Source: Mesostigma viride (lineage: Eukaryota > Streptophyta > Mesostigmatophyceae > Mesostigmatales > Mesostigmataceae). Taken from it: DNA of 62,000 bases. Position numbers and translations under genes: made by a program. Under the pieces are notes generated by a model that saw nothing but the letters and a program-made list of their open reading frames with translations, was not told the origin of the DNA and ran no database searches. Positions 30,401-42,400 of this stretch are shown piece by piece. Every line of letters starts with the position of its first letter. Position 1 is the first letter of the stretch. The stretch covers positions 493,635 to 555,634 of the forward strand of contig RPFO01000744.1 in assembly GCA_009746045.1 (NCBI GenBank), written 5' to 3'.

Positions 30401-33400
30401 AGCATCATCCACCGGCGGTTCCTAATACAGTCCCCACGCTACCTACACTACGAGTATTTTTTCGAGACCTTGGCTGTCGCCCACCCACATGTGCCTCTTT
30501 TCTTATAATACACCCCTAATCCCTATCCTGTACGCTACCATCACTGCCCACCCATTCTTTATAAATGGCATGGTCGCCCAGCCACCTGCGCCGGCCTCCT
30601 CCCTTTTAGCACGCAACCCTTCCCAGTGATTGCTTGCCATCCACCCACCTGCGCTTCCTCCCTCATAACACAGCCTCCATTCTGAAAAAAGGCATGGTCA
30701 CCCACCCACCTGTGCCTCAAATATACGAAGCCTCCTCCCTTATAGGACGCAATCCCCATCGTTCATCGCTATCGCTGCCGCCTACCCACCTGCGCCTCCT
30801 CCCTGAGCTGCGCGATCTGCTTGCGCAGCGCTGATGCGGCCGCCTCCGCCTTGGCCTCGTCCTTGAGCAGCGTCTCTCGCACCTCGCGCACATGGTGGGC
30901 GCGCTCCATCTCTTTTTGCTGGACCATGTCACGATGGGATGATGGGAGGGAGGTGGGCAAGGCAACAAGGGCCAGTTGGGTGACGGCGATGGGGGCAGGA
31001 TACTATGGTCAAGGGGACGAGACTGGTGGGGGCAAGGTGAAGAAATCAATGGGACGAGTCCAAGGACTGAGTCCGCAAAACGAGCACAACGGGGGCACAA
31101 ATGCATCCCTGGATGGAGAGTGGCAGGAGTACACCTCAATGAAGGCCATGGCCAGGATTTTTTGTTTGCAGAACGATTTCATGAAGAGAATGTCATCATG
31201 GACATCGGCACAAGCAGGGGTTTGGGCAGTGAATGAAACGTTTAGCCACATGCCTAAGGGCGTGGCACTGACAGGAGAAAAGTTAGCAAAAGAAATGATC
31301 AGCACTGTGAACGTGCGAGGGCGCGGCACATGGGGGATGTTACTAATAAATGGATGGGCTACTCACGTGCTGGCGCTGCTGCTGCTGCTGCTGCCGCTGC
31401 TGCTGGTGCTGCTGGTGCTGGTGCTGCTGGTGCTGGTGCTGGTGCTGGTGCTGGTGCTGGTGCTGGTGCTGGTGCTGGTGCTGGTGCTGGTGCTGGTGCT
31501 GGTGCTGGTGCTGGTGCTGGTGCTGGTGCTGGTGCTGGTGCTGGTGCTGGTGCTGGTGCTGGTGCTGGTCCTCGTGCTGGTGCTGGTCCTCGTGCTGGTG
31601 CTGGTCCTGGTGCTGGTGCTGGTGCTGGTGCTGCTGGTGCTGGTGTTGGTGTTGGTGTTGGTGTTGGTGTTGGTGTTGGTGGTGCTAGTGCTGGTGCTGG
31701 TGCTGGTGCTGGTGCTGGTGCTGGTGCTGGTGCTGGTGCTGGTGCTGGTGCTGGTGCTGGTGCTGGTGCTGGTGCTGGTGCTGGTGCTGGTGCTGGTGCT
31801 GGTGCTGGTGCTGGTGCTGGTGCTGGTGCTGGTGCTGGTCCTGGTCCTCGTGCTGGTGCTGGTCCTGGTCCTGGTGCTGGTGCTGGTGCTGGTGCTGCTG
31901 GTGTTGGTGTTGGTGTTGGTGTTGGTGTTGGTGGTGCTAGTGCTGGTGCTGGTGCTGGTGCTGGTGCTGGTGCTGGTGCTGGTGCTGGTGCTGGTGCTGG
32001 TGCTGGTGCTGGTGCTGGTGCTGGTGCTGGTGCTGGTGCTGGTGCTGGTGCTGGTGCTGGTGCTGGTGCTGGTGCTGGTGCTGGTGCTGGTGCTGCTGCC
32101 ACAAAACCGTCCTGTTCCGTGTCAACAACCCTTCAGGCCTCGCGTAGCGTAATTACCTTGGCGTGCCGCACCGCCCGTTGGAAGGTATTCCCCTGTTAAA
32201 TGGGTCCCCCCCCCCTCCCCGGCAACAACCACGGTAGTAACCACAAACAGCTACCCCCACCACAAATTTAGGCAGCCGCAGCTACGAAAGGGTGTTGAAG
32301 TCTTTTCTCGTCTCATAGTAGCCGGGCCACCCACATACCTGGGCGTTCGCTGCACCCACCTTGGTGTTGAGATCTATTTTGGGCCGGGCCACCCACATAC
32401 CTTGGCAGCCGCTGCCGCTGCCAGGCCGTGTGCCTCCTGCGCCGCACTTGTTGCAATGCCCGCGAGCACCGCTGCGACAGACTCGGCCGATTGGAGGCTC
32501 GCACGCGCCGCCTCCCTGGCCGCGTGCAGTTGCTTGAGCTCGTCTTGGGAGATGTTGACGGCAGCCAGAAGCTCTGCACGGTCCTCCTCGATACGCCTGG
32601 GGGCCCAAAGGGGGGGCAACGGGGGGGGCAAAGAGGGGCCAAAGGAGGGCAAAAAATGGCCCAAGGTTAGCACATGGGGGGAACAGCAAATCAATGAAAA
32701 CACCAGGATAGGCTCGGCACTGTGAGGATCTCTACTCTAGATATCCTGTCGAGCACTCCTTTATAGGGTTGCCCATATATGACGTGGAATCCCTGGTTAT
32801 AACCATCTAGGGGCAGGTTTTATTCCTTGGCAGTCCACCGCATCCATGGGGAAAAATATCGCTTGACTTGGGACCAAACGCAAGGAAGGTTGCGCATCGC
32901 AAGCCCTAGTCATGGCCCCTCAGCTAGTACGTGAAGATTCCCCTGGACTGACAAACGGTAGGTGTTCAGCACGGCCTGTCGAGGGAACGACGCCATGTGA
33001 AGATTCCCCTCAACGGAAAGCACAAGGCTTAAGCTAGGGTCTCAGACTTCGATTATTCAGGATGTAAGCCGTTTATCAATCACTTCCCGTATGAAACATC
33101 AATCAGTCCAAGACCGGAAACGCCTTCCTCTAAAGGTCTATGGTTAGGGAAATCTGATAAGGCGCCCTTCTCCAAGGGCCGATGGTTAAGGGAAATCTAA
33201 TAAGGCGCCCTCTTCCAAAGGCCGATAGGCAATAAAATATGATAAAGCGCCCTCCAAACAATGGTGGTTAAGGAAATCTAATAAGACGCCTTCCTCCAAA
33301 GGCCAACGGTCAAGGAGATCCAATAAGGCGCCCATACCTGAGCTGCCGCTCGAACTTGCTGGCCGCCTTGTTGAGTCGGGACTCCACGTTGGCAATATCC

Positions 33401-36400
33401 TGCATGAAGAAGGGCATTATTAGAGGCATGGAAAAGGAGCATCAATAACGGCAAGGGCACATTGGCGATATCCTGCCCGACAGCGTGCACACAGGATCGG
33501 ACACAGGGGGCAATCGCAAGCATTAGCGCTGGCAAATATCACATTCGCAAGAATTAGAGTTGGCTTTGGCAATGTCCTTCCCAGACCTGGGCATGGTTTG
33601 TGGTGCAGCCAACGGGGGTCACAGTATTATATGAATGTCACATTAAAAAAAAGAAGGGTGCACATACTACAACCGCTCAGTGATAACCTCAAGAAGGAAT
33701 ATGGTAGTGTGATATGGTAGGGTGCATGCGGTACTCAGGGGTCTATTTCACAACCCGTATTGATGGAACAGAGGATTATTGATCAAATATTTACCTGAGC
33801 CTCCACTGCAACCAGGGAGGAGTAATTTTCTTCCAGGTCTATTCCTCAACTTACCCATTGGATGTAATACCATCCGCGCTTTGGTAAATGTTTAAATGAT
33901 GAGCGCATTTCCTGCTTGCGCGGTACGTGCTTTCCCATTTCCAACCAACGTGCCACATTGAAACTGGGGGTAGGAAATTCTAGCAGCCAAGAAATGGCAC
34001 AGTACCTACCAGTACCTCTGCGTGCTGTGCCCATGGTGCAACCTTGTCCACGTGTGAAAGACTTGGCGCACATGGCTCATACATACCATCTTGGCCTCCT
34101 TTGGCCGCACAGGCCCCCATACGGTGCGGGCTTGTACCAATACATAATCCAACTATGCCCACCACCCTCTAGATAACGCATTCCCCCTAATAACGCGCGA
34201 CCACAAGCCTTGGCCAACTGGCTCCCTTTTCGCATCACACCGCGTCCACGCTGGCAATCTTGGTATCCCTTCCTCACACACACACGCGCTCCCTAACGGC
34301 TACCTCTCCACGGAAGCATCCTTGGCTGCCGCCTCCCGGCGCAACAGGTGCCCATGCCTCCCACGTACCCGTGACCTGACTACCACTCCACTAACCGCGT
34401 CCACGGAGGCGATCTTGGCCTCCTTCTCCCTCAGCGCGCGCCGCAGCTCCTCCGCCTCCCTCTCCAGCGCGTCGCGGATGCCTGCCAGCTTGGCGCGCTC
34501 CTCCTTCTCGGGACCCGTCGTCGCGTCCACTTTGCTGCGAATCTGGGGGGGGACAGGTTTCCACACACGATGTGGCCATATGGCCGGTAACCAGGGGTTC
34601 AGGCACATGCGTTGCTGCAAATCTGGGGAGAAGGAAAGGCATTTCGGGGGTGGGGTGGATGGGGTGTGGGGGGAAAGGGGAATATTTGGTGTCGGCACAG
34701 AGGGGTTGCGAATGAGGTCCCACCTTTGAGGGGTCAGCATGCTGGGGCGTAGGCCAAGGGTTTCGGAACAAGGTTCGTTACCAGGGTCCAGGAACCAGAA
34801 TTCGCTGCGGATCAGATGCACGGGGAGGGGTGGGAAGCTGCAAGAGAGGTTGGGGTTGGGTGTTAACACGGCGGCTTAGGATGGGGCGAGCACAGCGGAA
34901 TCCAAGCCCCGTTCTGAATAAGGTTTGCCCTGCGAACCTCAGAGGTTCCGCACAGAGCTTGGGCGTAGGTGTCAGGACGCTGGAAATTTGATACTACTAG
35001 TATGAGAGAATTGGCCCTAAGGACAAGCAGGAGGATTCCCTTTTGATCGCCCCTCCCAAGACCCCCTGCATGCTGCCCGCCCCCCCCCCCCCCCCCCCCC
35101 CCTTGGGAAAAAAAAAAACTCTGCCTCGTCCTTGTCAGGCACACAAAACCTGCCCCACTGTCATCCCCCAAGGATAAAAGAAACTTAATCTTGAGTTTTA
35201 AAAAATCTGAAAGTAGAGCTAACTTCCGCATGAGGACTCGCAAATCTGTGTCCATGGCTCAGACATATTCCCTCAGTAGCTCCTTTATCCCCCTCCAGCA
35301 TAGAATTCAGCGACACGTGCATCCACCTCTAGTAGAAAACACCCGTGTCTAGCATGACCACCCACGTCGGGTATTGACCACCCACCTCTGCCTTGTCTTT
35401 GTCGAGAACCTCCCCTCCGTGTCACACACGTCTTGTGGCCCCACGCCTCTTTTCCCTCTTATAAATATAAAAAAACTATCGACCACACACCTCTGGAACT
35501 GGCCACCTAGTTTTTGGTACACCCACCTCGGCCTCATCCTCGTCAAGCACCCTCAGCTCCGTCTCGGACTTATTCTTGCGGTCGTCCGCCTCCTTGACCG
35601 CTGCCGCCAGGCGCGCTTCCTCGCGCTCCGCCTCGGCCGCCGCCCTCTCGGCCGCCTCCTTGGCCAGTGCAGCGCCTTTCTCGTGGAGCGCCTGGAAGCG
35701 CTGGCGGGCTTGCAGCCGCAGCAGCACCTGGGGAGGGGCACGATGGCGGGGGGGAGGGAGGGGGGCGGGCCAATAATTATAAGCAATAAAATTGAGTGGT
35801 TGAGAGGCAAAGTAAGAATGCGGCAGTCAGGGTTCTGTCGCCAGGGGGGGGGGGGGGAGGAACATCATTTGGAAAAGGGGGTGGGGGGTGGGGGGTGGAT
35901 AGGGAAGTGTCAATGTGGCGGGGTTGAGGGGGAGGATGACGAGGGAAGGCGAAACAAGGGCAGGATGAAAACGAGACTAGGAGGAGGACGTGATGTGAGA
36001 AGATTTAAACCCATTACAAACGGCCTAGTAAGGTACAGAAACCTGATCCATCTGGGAAGAAGGTGGTGACAGTCACCTACCATTTGTAAGAAAGTTGATT
36101 GCAGGAAATTAACGGCATGTTCACACTGGCAACTAATTCTGCTGAATTTTTTGGGGGGGTTCGGGCTAAAAGCCCGGATATTTGGTGCGTTTTGGGAGTG
36201 ACGTGGGAGTGACCCGCGTCGGCCCATGAAGGGTCGCCAAATTTTCCTGATCAGGATCGGCGCCCGCAACAGTAGACAGTACCATATCGCTGGTATTCAT
36301 TAAATTCATTGTTCATGCCGTACGAATGTTCAGAAATCGAGAAGGAAATGTACAGTGCGAAATATTTTTCAGGGCAAAATCGGGGCTTTTGGGGTGGGAG

Positions 36401-39400
36401 TGGACGAGGCTGGCTGATTGTCCGATCCAGCCGCTCCCACCGTAATTAAGGGGAATATGCAAAATCGCCAAAATTTCAGTCGGCAGTGAGGTCTCAGGGG
36501 GTCACTATACAAAATTGGCCGGATTAGCTGTTCAGGTGGGGGTACTCCCGATGTGAATGCAATTCGGGGGGTTTAGAAACCAGTCTGGATCCTAAATCTA
36601 CGGAATTAGTTGCGAGTGTGAACATGCTGTAAATGCACATGTTGCTATAATGCAAGATTTATCTAATACATCTAGAAGTATACATAGGCTTCCATAATAC
36701 TATAATAGTAGTACAATATGATTCATAACAGTATGGCTAAAAGTATACACAGGTTTCACCTCCATCTACACTCGTGCGGAGTGCTCCCTTTTCGCCACAA
36801 CAGCGCCGCAGACCGCTTGAGAAAGCGCGCTGCTGATGTAACAACTATAGACGTGTAACATATCTATCAATATAGGTACATATAGGAACATATCTAATAT
36901 AGGTTTGCCCCCCACCTCGGCTGCCATGGCATGCTCCACCTCCACCGCGGCTGCCCCGCACTGCTCCTCCAGCACGTGCACCGAGGCGTGCACCTGCTGT
37001 GACTCCTTCTCAGCAGCAGCGATCGCGGCCGATAGCGCCTCGGCCACCTGCCAGAGGGATGCAAGCGTGACCAACAAGACAAGCGTGACAAGCAAGACAA
37101 GTGTGACAAGCAAGACAAGCACAAACCGGCCATGGAACGCAAGCATGTGAGTTAAGTTTCGCAGCCATAGTGCTATCGCCCCACAGCATCGACGCACGCA
37201 GCAACGTTCAGGGGCAAGCGCAGGCACGCGAGTTGACACGCGTCCAGCCGACCGGCCAGTGACACAAGCAGCAAGGGGACAAGCGTTCAGAACAAACATT
37301 AGATAAGGTATGGCACAGACAACCACGGCCTAGCACACGTAACACCAGTTGCAGATGGGGATGTTTGCAAGCTTAACAAGCACAACAAGAAGAAGCACCC
37401 ACCAGCCATGGACGCAAGCACGACAGCGGGCACGCGGGCAGCTTACCCATCACATTACGCTCCTCTCGCCATCATCTACTGCTCGCGCCACCACCCACTC
37501 CTCTCGCCATCACCCACTCTTCGTGCCATCACCGACGCCTCTCGCCATCACCCACGCCTCTCGCCACCACCCACTCCTCTCGCCATCACCCACCTCAAAC
37601 CTCCCACCAACTAATCAGCTCAAAATGATCAATCAACAAGCCAAGTCATCATCAGTTAACATCCACCTCCCAAACCTCCCGTGGCTCCCTACGCCACTCA
37701 AGGGAGACGTGAAACCCAACCGACTTTTCTGATGGAACAACACCCAGCTCAAACGGTTCGCGCCACTAGCCACCTCAAGAAATGCACCCAACCACCCATA
37801 ACCAACGGCCCATTTCAAACTCCTCCCGCTCGCACGCCACGGCCAAGGTAATTTTGACTATCAGCGCGAAAAACACACCAACCACCTCTGCTCCGCACGC
37901 CACTGCCCACTTTATAACCCAAACCACCCACCTCAAACTCCTCCCGCTCGCACGCGGCCGCCTGCGCCTCTTCTAGCTCCCGCAACCGTCGCGCCGCGTC
38001 GGTGGCGCGCGTGCCCACCGTGCGGCGTGCCGCCAAGGCCTCCCGCTCCACAGCCTGCGCAACCGCCACCTTGGACTGGGACGCGGCCTGGGCCGAGGAT
38101 CACCATAGAAGTATATGTGTTTATAGCATGAATAAAATAGAAATACATCATCACAGAATCCGCAACGGTCGACCTCTGATGGGAAAATAACCACGATTGC
38201 ACATTCCTTGTGCAACCATGACGAACACATGGCACACTCATCATGTAACCGAAGCAAACTGAATTACTGTAGCAAACTGAATTACTGTAGCAAACTGGGT
38301 TACTGTAGCAAACTGGGTTACTGTAGCAAACTGGGTTACTGTAGCAAACTGGGTTACTGTAGCAAACTGGTTTACTGTAGCAAACTGGGTTACTGTAGCA
38401 AACTGGGTTACTGTAGCAAACTGGGTTACTGTAGCAAACTGGGTTACTGTAGCAAACTGGGTTACTGTAGCAAACTGGGTTACTGTAGCAAACTGGGTTA
38501 CTGTATCTTCACGATGTGCAAGCCGACACGGCCCCATCTCTGCGATACAACGAGGCTCCCTTTCGCAGATACGCACAATCTTTATCCATTTTAACAGAAA
38601 AGCACTACTGCCCCTATTACTGTATCAACTACAGTATGGATTTAGGGTGTGCACGATCTCATGCGCGCGAGGGTGAACATCAATAAAACTACATTCTCAC
38701 CAGCCGCCGTGCCAGCGCCTGCTCCAGCGCCGCCACCTTCTTGCTCAGACTGCTGGCGTCCGTGACACCCTCCAGGCTCCAGTAGGCATCATCCGCAAGG
38801 TCATCACCCTTGTTGACCGCGGGGCCAGATGCAACCTTCTTAGTGACCACCGCTGACGTCACGGCCCCACCAGAAGCAGCCCCCTTCTCAGATGACCCAC
38901 TCCCGCTGGGAGTTGATGTCGACGACGATATGAGCTTATCCGATACCCCTCTGCCACCAGCATTAGCCGACGCCCGGCCCTCGGCCCCAGCCCCTCCAGC
39001 CTCTTGCGAACGCAACTCGGGCACCATGCAACCACTGCCAGACGCGCCCGCGCTGGCATGCTGGTCCCCCTCTCCCTTGCCCGCGCTCCTTCCCTCATCC
39101 ACTTCGTCCCGCACGGCCGCTGATGACGACGATATTGAGGACCGGCCTCCCGCCGACCCTCCCTCCACGGCAGGCCCACTCGCGGCCCCAGACGGCTTTC
39201 CTGGTTTGCCAACCTCGTCCGCGTCCCTGGCAGCCTGAACGGAGGATGATGATGTCACTGATGATGGCGTCGCGGGACCTTCCGCCATCGAGGAGACGGC
39301 AACATCCATTGGCTCGCTCCCCCCCGTGCTTGGTCGCCCCGTGCCCATGGTGGACGCTGCCCCTGGGTCCTGCGTGATGGGTGACGTGGACGCGGGCGAC

Positions 39401-42400
39401 GCCGCCAGGTGGCCGCTATCAAGGATGGTTGCCGCAGGGGATGGAAGCGATGTGTTCGAGACGGAGGCTACGCCTTCGTGGCTGGTAACGCTGGCGGCCG
39501 CGTGGGCGGCGGTGGCCCCGTGGGTGGTGGCGGTGACAGGCGGTAGCGGCGTGTCCTCGTCCTCTGGTTCGTCGCGCGCATAGCCAATCTGGCGCCCCCG
39601 AAGAGAAAAAGGGACAAACAAGGGAAGCCAACGCATCGGATGATGAGCGCCTGAGCATTGGATTGAGCGCAGGAAGAAGGCGACAAAGAAATTTTATCAA
39701 GTGAGACAAGTATTCCTGGGTGCATGGCGTTCCAACATCGTGTGCAACTAGACTAGTCGTCTGCGAGGAAGGGCGCGAAGACCCGTGGAAGCCGCATGGC
39801 TGTCTGCAGGAAGACCTGCATGCAAGGAACATATGGACCCGTTATCAGGCAATCAAAAAATAGGCCAACGCAAGCAGGTGGAAGCAGAGTGGGGATGGCA
39901 GGCTAAGTATACTAATTGAAAATTAAGTTAAGCTGTTCATCACAGGTGCGGGCAGACTCCAAGCCAATGGATAGGGACCAGTCCCGCGAATGGTTCTGCG
40001 TACCCGAGTAGTCTTCTTCTTCTTCACCTTGGCCTTGCTTGCAAGGGACGCACCGGCACCCGCCCCAGGGGCCGCTGAGCCGGGCCCAACGCCACTGGCA
40101 TCTGCACCCAAGGCCAGACCGGCCGCATCCGCGGGGGCCTTGCTGGCGGCGGCAGCAGTGGGGACGCTGAGAGGGCCAAGGCCCCGCACAACATGCATGG
40201 GACACAGAAACAACAGTAGATAGGTATAAATGTAAGTAGGGAATGAGTGTGGACAGAAATGGAGTGACAAACAAAGAAATATGAAACGAGAGTGCGGTGG
40301 AAGAAATATGAAGCTTGGCTGCGATACAAGAACGAAACAAAATACTACAGAACTCCTTAACGTTATGACCGTGTCGACAGAAATGGAGCGACAAACCTAG
40401 GGACTCGCGCCCAGCCAAGCCCCTGCCGAACAGCCAGCCTCCCAGACAATCCCATCCACAAAAGGAATCCTCACCTGAACATCGCCGCGTCCAGGGGCCC
40501 CTGCTGCTGCAGCGGCCACCCTGGCGTGTCCATCACCGCCTTGCCAGAAGAGCCCGCCGCTGCCGCCGCCGCCACCGGCGCATGTGATGCCTTATCCCCC
40601 GCACCGGCTGACGCAACCGATTTTCCGATACCACCATGGCCCGCCCCTAATGCTGCTGCCGTGACCGGGCCCTCATCTACACTAGACCTCAAGGAAGAGG
40701 GCGCGGACGCCTCCCCTCCCCTCCCTTTGTCCTTGCTGAGGCTGGCATCCGTGACCGTGCTGCTACCCACCGGCACCACCGGCGGCAGTGGTTCCGAAGA
40801 CCCATCCGCACCCGCATCCGAGTCCACCACAAAGTTCATCCCCGCAAACAGACCCCCCCCGTCGGCATCCATCCCCATGTCGCTCATCACAAGGGAAGGG
40901 CTCGCATACCCCCCCACCCCCCCGCCGCCACCCCCACCCCCCCCACTCCCGCTGCTCTGGGGACGATGTCGCTCCGCCTCCGACCGCCCCCCTGAGGACG
41001 CGCTGTGGGCACCGCCAGCGTTACCGGTTCCAGTCGAAAAGGAGGGTGTCCCGGACGCGGCCGTACGCCCAGGGCTGGGGCTCGACTGCGCGCTGCCACG
41101 TGGTGGCTCGGCCGTGCGTGGCGTGGAGGAGTGGGAGCGGGAGAGGCTCGCGGGGTGGGGCTGCGCCATCTGCGCGGCGCGCGTCAACTGGACATCAGAC
41201 AGGCGGCTGAGCTCGTCATTTAGGTCCGCCAGCTGGCTGTGCACCCACGAGGGGGACAAAGAAAACGGTAGGCAGTGGCAGTGGTAATAGGAATGGTGAA
41301 TATGCCGCTTGTGTTAGTTGCTGTAGTATATTCCTCAAGATGTTATTGATATCTCGCCACATTTTAAAAGGTAAGTTCAGCCCCAGTCAGAAGTATTTGG
41401 AGAATGATTAAAATCAGTAGACTGAACAATCAGGATTACCGTACATCTTATAAAGGGCAAAGAAGAGCAGAGTGGGCGATCAAATTAGTGTACTTAGGTG
41501 TGACAGGAAGTTACGAGAGACGGGGAAAGGCAAGTGCACTGGTTGACTGGTGATAGGCATTTAAATTCTAGCCTGACTGTCAACACAGACTTGTCGACCC
41601 AAGATAGCATGGCGGACCGACGGTAGAAGGAATAAAATCTATTTAGTCGGCTCTAGGCCGACTTAAAATACATTACATGTCAATGGTCCACTTTAAGTCT
41701 AAGGTGAAGAATGTACAGGTCCGTTCACCTATTTAAAAGCCATTCAAGTTAAACAGTAATTCATTGGTCTAAGCATAGCAAATCTTCAACCTTGCAATAC
41801 TGCGGTTGTGCCAAGCATTGGAACCAAAGTGGGATGAGATTCAGAAGGGGGCTGCAGTCGGTAACGCACGGGATGAGACAGGCTTGGCTCCAGCCATGGG
41901 GGTTTGCTGAATCCATGGGGCTTCCCAGCCAGAGGATTTGGAAAACTCTGTGTTGGAAACGGTGTAGAGAGAGATGGTGACGATGTGCAGGCAGTATGAT
42001 TGGAAGGAGGGGGCGGTTGCAGTATCATTGGCAGGGGTGCTTGCAGTAGTATTGGAAGGGGCGGTTGCCTAATGAAGTTATAGGGCTAACAAAGGGGAAT
42101 GGATACGGGGGCAGGGGGCAAGAAAAAATAAGGTGACTGTATCGCATGAGCTAGGACAGGTGGTACCGGATGAGCTACGACAGGTGGCACTCGGTGAAGG
42201 TACAGGACACCAAGGCACAGGGAGAAACGGGAAAGGCATCAAGCTGTGGCGCATTTCCCAAAAGATTATTATTTTTTTCATTTCCCAAAAGATTCATTTT
42301 CCCAAAAGTTTCCTCAAGAAATAGTCCAGCAAGATGTTCTTGCATTGTAGATGGGGCCAGTAATTCTTGGTTCAGTAGGAAGCATGGGCGAAAGCGCCTT

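Noticed and set aside
31330-32199. Long open frames encoding poly Gly-Ala, Leu-Val, Pro-Ala or Cys-Trp proteins
   Set aside because: They exist in nearly every frame because a hexamer repeat has no stop codons.
38253-38504. 18-bp direct repeats resembling a CRISPR array
   Set aside because: Units are head-to-tail with no unique spacers, inside an intron of a eukaryotic gene; a minisatellite.
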